Shown: positions 59,246-64,000 of the stretch, one piece after another
How positions within the stretch are numbered: the first letter of the stretch is position 1
Layout: every line of letters begins with the position of its first letter
NCBI GenBank assembly: GCA_030685235.1
Contig: MU839108.1
Coordinates: 310,001 to 374,000, forward strand
Direction: 5' to 3'
DNA length: 64,000 bases
Source of the DNA: Copromyces sp. CBS 386.78
Lineage: Eukaryota; Ascomycota; Sordariomycetes; Sordariales; Sordariaceae
The notes under the pieces: model-generated
Seen by the model: only the letters and a program-made list of their open reading frames with translations
Database searches by the model: none
Told to the model about the DNA's origin: nothing
Made by a program: the position numbers and the translations under genes

Positions 59246-60955
59246 GTCGACAACAAAGTGGTAAGTTTGCATCCCATGGGGCAACATGTCGTCTCAAACA
59301 ATCCAGCTAACAGGAGTAGATGTAGAGTCAAAATGCCCATCGTTACCGAACGATCTCGCTCCTCCAAAAGATCTCGCGTCAAACCCTTTCAGTCAAGAAA
59401 GCCGGCGGTCAGCTCCATCTGCCCGATCACAGGTCCCGGTCCCTCCTCAGCCGCCATCCGGGCCCGGCCGACGAAGGTCTCCTTCCGCGAAGGGTCATCC
59501 ATCCCAAAGACGATTCCCTTGCAAACAAGCACTGGCGGTATTCAGAATGGATCAACATTCAACAGGAAAACATAACAGACAGCCAACGGTCGCCGCGTGC
59601 ATCAGTCCGTAAGAACAAGACTGTCGACGTTGCCTCCCCGGCAGACCGTAGGCAGAGATGCGATAACAACACTCCATGAACTGGGACTTGGTTTCCTTTG
59701 AAGGTTACCGCGGGAAGGTGCTTAGGCCACCGGCCGCCGCAAAGGGCTTTTGAGCAAGGCAACGGGAGAGGTCCGCTGGCGAGATCCAGGCTGAAAACAT
59801 TCCCGACAGCGAGGAAAAAGACTGAGCAACCAAAGGTCGAGAAAGAGAAGCAAGTCCAGCAAGAGCCGGCAGAGATGCAATTCTTTAGCAAGCCCCACAA
59901 TCAGTTTATCAATGCAGATGATGCTTCTCGAAAGGCGCCGCATACCTCCGACCGAGCTCTGGAGCAATTCTGACCAACATGCAGGTGTGCTGCTAGGTTC
60001 CCCGAATGCCACTGCCACCTTCCCCACAACACTCGACAGCCCCTTTCTCGACCTGTGATGTCAGATGTCCTATCTCAACCTGGCGATCGGTTCGGTGCAC
60101 TTTAGTCGAGTTGCATTGAGCCTTAATCTTATGCGCCGCATCAGAAAGAGAGACTGGAGGTCCAGCTTGACGGCGACAAGTTCGTTGAGGTCGCAAGTGG
60201 AGAGAAGGTCAAAGGCAGTCCCGTCCTTCCTTCTGCCCAGTTGATCCAGCCAGGAGTGATTAGGTACGCTATCCACAGTTCCCCGAAGCAGCAAGCACGA
60301 CCGACACCATGCATCTTGCATGCCTCCATGCCAATCAGTTCTCCCTGTATTAAACCAGAGCGATCCACTCCACAGCATGGTGGACTTTCTCCCCGATTTT
60401 CTCTGTTTTGCCCTTCCACGACGCTGGCATCATCATACCACCTCGACAAAGTCTTCGAAGATTGTCCCATGTCGTTGTATTTGGGTTTGCGAACAAGGGT
60501 ATCGCGGCTCGGCCTGTCGTACCTGCATCAACAAAGAAACCACACGGTTGAGTCGACAACCATCAACCACGTTTGAGCTCGACAAGCATATCATCCATGG
60601 CGAACATATCCGACAACTTTCCGAGAAAGACTTCCGTTGCTTCTTCCTTACACATCTTTACGAGCTTGACAGGTTTTACCGGCCACATTGTGCCGCCGTC
60701 GTGCTCCAGCGTCCAGGGTTCGACCCCTGAATGGTGTCAACAAACCACCCATGTTCCATGCTTGGCAAGCGCCGCCACCCCACCTCACGACTGGACCCCT
60801 GAATCTGGTGGCGCCGGAAGCTCCAGTGAGCTTCAGGCTATTCGCCAGCCCCTGAATCGGCAGCCACGATCAAAACAAACGATGGGCGGGCAAGGCTTGG
60901 CTTGGCAGGGGTTTGTTTACATCGTTAGGAAGCGAGTTTTGTTAGACGGCAGGGG
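59246..60955. other. Mosaic of weakly coding frames, no supported gene
   Basis: Frames at 59,258-59,612 (Ser/Arg/Pro-rich), 59,698-59,973 (Lys/Glu-rich with PAEMQFFSKPHNQFINADDA) and 60,320-60,730 (with RCIWVCEQGYRGSACRTCIN and HIIHGEHIRQLSEKDFRCFF) read as protein-like pieces but are short and unconnected. The second Cys-containing piece could be a zinc-binding fragment. I cannot name any of them. Confidence 0.4.
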
Positions 60956-61159
60956 ATATGTACGTATATAGTTACGGGATTTCGGAGGAGCGGATTAATT
61001 ACGGGATTTATACTAGATGCTAAATATCGAACTAGGTACAGATTAGTACAATAGAATACACAATACAACTACATTAAACCTCCTACTTTCAAACCTATAT
61101 TATTATAATTAAAAATCTTATTAATTTAATCGTTTAAAACTATTACTAGCAATTTAATA

Positions 61160-61577
61160 GAGGAGGACAACTCGTACTGTGATGAATGTCAAAACTCACT
61201 GTAGAGAAAATCTTCAACATTTAAAAAAAGGAAGTTCCCTAAGGGTTATTATAGTAAAAATAGTATGTACGAGACCGTTGAATTTTGCTCTATTTCCTGA
61301 GTCTCTTGCACCCCTCCCAAGTATCCGGACTATTACAAAAATATCAAAGTTTCCAATTTTTCCCCTAAAATACCTCCAAAAGAGTGTTTCTCAGGCTTGC
61401 AGGCTTTATACTAGGCTGAAGCGTACAAGAAGAGTATTGAAAAAATCAGCAAAATTCTAGCTTTATAACAGTACCAAGAAGGGCTCCTAAAGCTATCTAG
61501 CACCTAATTTATCTTACATTTGCCTTTTTTCATTACAGTGGGTTTTGACATTCATTACAGTACGAGTTGTCGTCCTC
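61160..61577. mobile_element. 418-bp inverted-repeat DNA element, 8-bp target duplication
   Basis: The terminal inverted repeats are about 50 bp and begin GAGGA(G/C)GACAACTCGTACTG; they differ at five positions. The element is flanked on both sides by ATTTAATA (61,152-61,159 and 61,578-61,585), an 8-bp target-site duplication as seen for hAT and some Mutator-like elements. It retains CA/TG dinucleotides, unlike the surrounding RIP DNA. A 93-codon frame (61,179-61,460) contains a basic stretch (KGSSLRVIIVKIVCTR and RLYTRLKRTRRVLKKSAKF) that could be a remnant of a transposase DNA-binding part but is too short to name. It is non-autonomous. Confidence 0.8.
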
Positions 61578-61605
61578 ATTTAATAACCTAAAAACCGAAA
61601 TAATA

Positions 61606-63097
61606 ATGTCTTCTACAACTAAATCTAATAACAACGTTATATTCAACGTACTTAAGAAATAGCCCGCGTAAGAAGATGCTTTTATTTCCTAGGCCTAAAA
61701 TTTCAGCTTTTAAAAGTATATCGATTTAATAAACTACGTGCCCTAGCCTATTGACCTAGAAGAACCCAATATCGTTAACTACTAAGGTATACCCCCCGAA
61801 GGGGAAACCTCCGCCGAACGTAAAACTAAGGAGCGAAAATTTTCCAACGTAGCACGAATCTACGGTTTCTTTTATAAGTACAATTATCGTAATTATATAA
61901 TTAAGAAATAAAATTAGTATACTAGAATTAAGGCCTTTTCGGACCTAAGTATTAAAAAGATTACGCTAAATCGATAAATAATAAAAACCGTTAGAAATTA
62001 ATATTACGAAATTAATTTTATTTAACGTACTAAATTATACGAATAGTATAACAACTTTTTTAAATCCGCTTTTTTTAACGATTGCAAAGCTAAAAAATTC
62101 GCTAAGGCTACCCTTTTTAACTTTCTCAAACCCCTTACGAAAAGAAATTATAATTAATTTAATTAGACTTTCTAATAAAAATCGGCTATAGCCCTCTATA
62201 TTACTTAATAAATCCCCAATATTAACGAACTCGACTTTTAATTTCTAAAATTCTATAACGCAATTAAATTTTCTCTTTACAATAATTAAGTAAAGATTTA
62301 TTAGCTTTAATACAATAAGAAGATCGAAGAAAATCCTAATTTTTAGATCTCCTTCCAAACTGTAATTAAAGACTTTTGTAAAGTAATAATAACGAATACT
62401 ACCTAAGGAAAAAGTCGCACCCCCCCGTTTAAAAGTATAACGTTCGCGGCTACATTAAGTAATAAGCTTGCTAAGGAAGACGCTCCTAATAATAATAAAT
62501 AACTTAGCCCGGGGGTAGAAAGACGGAGAAAGGCTATAAAAATAACCGGTAAGAAATTTATTCCTAAAAAAACTATTAATAAAAATAAATATACTTTTTC
62601 CTCGTCCTTACCCTTATTAAAAAAACCCCGACTATTATACAAACTCTATAAGTTTTACGGCTATAAATTAGAATAATATTATTATATAAAATTATAAATA
62701 ACCTTCGATAGTTAGGTCGAATCCCCTATTATCCGGAAACGGGTAAAAATAAATTTAAAAAAGGATAAATACTTTAAAAAAGCTATAAACCGTTTTAAAT
62801 AAACGAATGAAGATAATGAGAATTAATTCGGTCGCTAAATTAGTAAGAGTAATTTTTTAATACCTACTACGGATTACCGTAATACCGTATATTTACTAAA
62901 AAATTTAACAATCTTCGATTTAAGTATAATAATTTATATTTTTAATAAAGTTAATCGATTCAATAACTTAAATCTTATAAATTCTAGTAATTATATATAA
63001 GTTAGGGATAAACGTATACTTATCGAAGGATATAATAATATTATATTAATAATTTAAAACGATAAAGGGGGTCGTAATTTATACTTTACTAATATCG
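61606..63097 (+). pseudogene. RIP-mutated Copia-type gag and protease
   Basis: The frame begins ATG TCT TCT ACA at 61,606 and reads as a Copia-family Gag through many TAA/TAG codons at expected Gln/Trp positions (for example YIDLINYVP and PIDLEEPNIVNY). Further on there is a mutated zinc-knuckle-like segment (YKLYKFYGYKLE, about 62,637-62,675, where Cys and His codons appear changed to Tyr), then a segment IFDLSIIIYIFNKVNRFNNL (about 62,913) that aligns with the protease DSGA-H-N motif, then ILIEGYNNI (about 63,020). It ends where the Gypsy LTR is inserted at 63,098. Integrase and reverse transcriptase are not present on this side. Confidence 0.6.
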
Positions 63098-63307
63098 TAT
63101 CACGGGGTGAGGCACTATTGGGGGTAGGGTTGGATATACGTTGTTGTACGAAGGAGAGGAAAGGAAGGATATATGCGGAGGACTGGCTATATGGGCGAGA
63201 GCCCTGAAGCTAGGCCGTACGCGCATATAACCCTATACGTAACCGTACTATAACGATAGATATAGTGCGAATGTAGGGTAAATATATTACAGGCTAATCC
63301 TATAATA
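63098..63307 (-). repeat. Long terminal repeat of Gypsy-type element
   Basis: On the minus strand the purine run AAGGGGGGATAG (about 63,308-63,319) is a polypurine tract and precedes a 210-bp segment beginning TATTATAGG and ending CCCCGTGATA, which may derive from TGT...ACA ends. Its interior keeps CA/TG dinucleotides and normal composition. It interrupts the Copia relic and lies downstream of a Gypsy pol end on the minus strand, consistent with a 3' LTR. Exact ends are uncertain by a few bases, and the partner LTR is outside the window. Confidence 0.5.
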
Positions 63308-63329
63308 CTATCCCCCCTTAAAAGAAGTT

Positions 63330-64000
63330 CTAATAGCTTTAAATAATATATATATAAAATAATAATTTAATTGTTATAATCGTTCAACTTTATCTCTTCT
63401 AATATCTTATTATAATTAATAACCTTTATAAGTAATATCCTACCTGCCTAAATATTTAACAACCTTCGTAGTATCTTCCCGCATAATAAAGCTAAAGATT
63501 TTTCTACCTTCTTATTTATCGGTTCGGTCGGTTTACGAACGGTTGTAACGCCGTCTAGTAGCGGGGTAGATATATTAATTACGGTAGCGGTTTCGCGGCG
63601 TACTAGGCGGGCGGAGCGCCGTCTAGGTAATTTAGGAACGGACTCAAAAGGCTCGGGAGCGGACTCGGGATCGGGTGCCGGGGCGGTATTAATATATTCG
63701 GGCTATTACTAAATTTCGGGAGGTACTAATTTATTAGGGTTCTCCTTATAGAAGTGTAAGATTATTTTTTCACAATTAATAATATTAAGTTTAAATTCCT
63801 AAGTAAATTAGTAATTTTCCTTCTACTATACGCGGTAGTATTAATAGATATTATTACTTAGCTAAGTATAATTAATAAATTTTTCGAAATCTTATTCGGT
63901 ATATTCTTTGTAATTATCTATATAAATTATAATTCTACCGTTATTTACTTTAATATCCATTAAAATATTTTGGCTAGGTAGGCTTCTACCGATTTAAAAT
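63330..64000 (-). pseudogene. RIP-mutated Gypsy pol C-terminus with chromodomain, partial
   Basis: From the window end to about 63.4 kb the minus strand reads as the end of a Ty3/Gypsy polyprotein. A mutated chromodomain (about 63,740-63,960) shows YYRV-KENY-FT-EFKLNII then HFYKENPNKLVPPEI, matching the Y-VKWK-Y-E-TWEP-L and FH--NP-KP pattern. It is followed by a Pro/Ala/Glu-rich linker and PRRRSARLVRRETATV (about 63,585-63,645). Many stops lie at Gln/Trp positions. Reverse transcriptase and integrase would be beyond the window. Confidence 0.6.

Larger units (their letters stand above)
60956..64000. repeat. RIP-degraded AT-rich block (right)
   Basis: Composition switches near 60,955 to the same CA/TG-poor, TA-rich sequence as the left block and continues to the window end. 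Two inserts, 61,160-61,577 and 63,098-63,307, stand out because they keep CA and TG dinucleotides. The other parts are mutated retrotransposon sequence described separately; 60,956-61,151 is unassigned. Confidence 0.85.

Noticed and set aside
60708..60735. GGGTTCGACCCC resembling a tRNA B box
   Set aside because: No A box at the right distance and no cloverleaf could be folded upstream.
62403..62642. 79-codon minus frame with hydrophobic stretches
   Set aside because: Antisense to the Copia gag relic in RIP DNA; hydrophobicity follows from AT-rich codons.

Overview
This is a window of nuclear DNA from a filamentous ascomycete, most likely a Sordariomycete close to Neurospora or Sordaria (inference). 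The evidence is short introns of 56-96 nt with GTAAGT/GTRNGY donors and CTAAC/CTGAC branch points, compact genes, dispersed AGGTACCT-type palindromes, and two long blocks with the signature of RIP (repeat-induced point mutation): CpA and TpG nearly absent, TpA in large excess, CpG retained, and stop codons where Gln (CAA/CAG) or Trp codons would fit.

Layout. (1) About 1-14,090 is a RIP-degraded AT-rich block. It holds a mutated SNF2-helicase-like gene (about 1.8-6.3 kb), a mutated protein gene with a 114-bp (38-codon) tandem repeat (about 8.0-8.9 kb) and a 70-bp tandem repeat at 11.2 kb. (2) About 14.1-47 kb is a normal-composition island. It carries a broken HET-domain gene (minus), a three-exon cyanovirin-N-homology lectin gene (minus), two possible small membrane proteins, a secreted protein gene (minus), a conserved small fungal gene, homogentisate 1,2-dioxygenase (plus), an FAD-dependent amine/amino-acid oxidoreductase (minus, convergent with it), a LaeA-like methyltransferase (plus), an intron-containing tRNA-like gene (minus) and a nine-exon CorA-like Mg2+ transporter-family protein (plus). 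Two MITE-like elements with TA target-site duplications lie immediately upstream and downstream of the dioxygenase gene. (3) About 47-60.9 kb has no clearly intact conserved gene. It holds relics: GIY-YIG-type genes, a 2-kb decayed minus-strand gene, fragments of phosphoacetylglucosamine mutase and of trehalose-phosphate synthase/phosphatase, a Ulp1-like peptidase, a His/Gln/Pro-rich gene of doubtful integrity, and an inverted pair of ~370-bp segments that share only their two 40-44 bp ends. (4) About 60.95-64 kb is a second RIP block. It contains a 418-bp unmutated terminal-inverted-repeat element with an 8-bp target duplication, a RIP-mutated Copia gag/protease, and a Gypsy-type element (LTR plus chromodomain end of pol) inserted into it.

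The intact genes do not form one obvious pathway. Homogentisate dioxygenase is the aromatic ring-opening step of tyrosine/phenylalanine catabolism but has no fumarylacetoacetase or maleylacetoacetate isomerase neighbour here. The setting looks like a gene island at the edge of, or between, heterochromatic repeats, with a decaying accessory flank. All identifications are from reading translations and motifs by eye; no database search was run.
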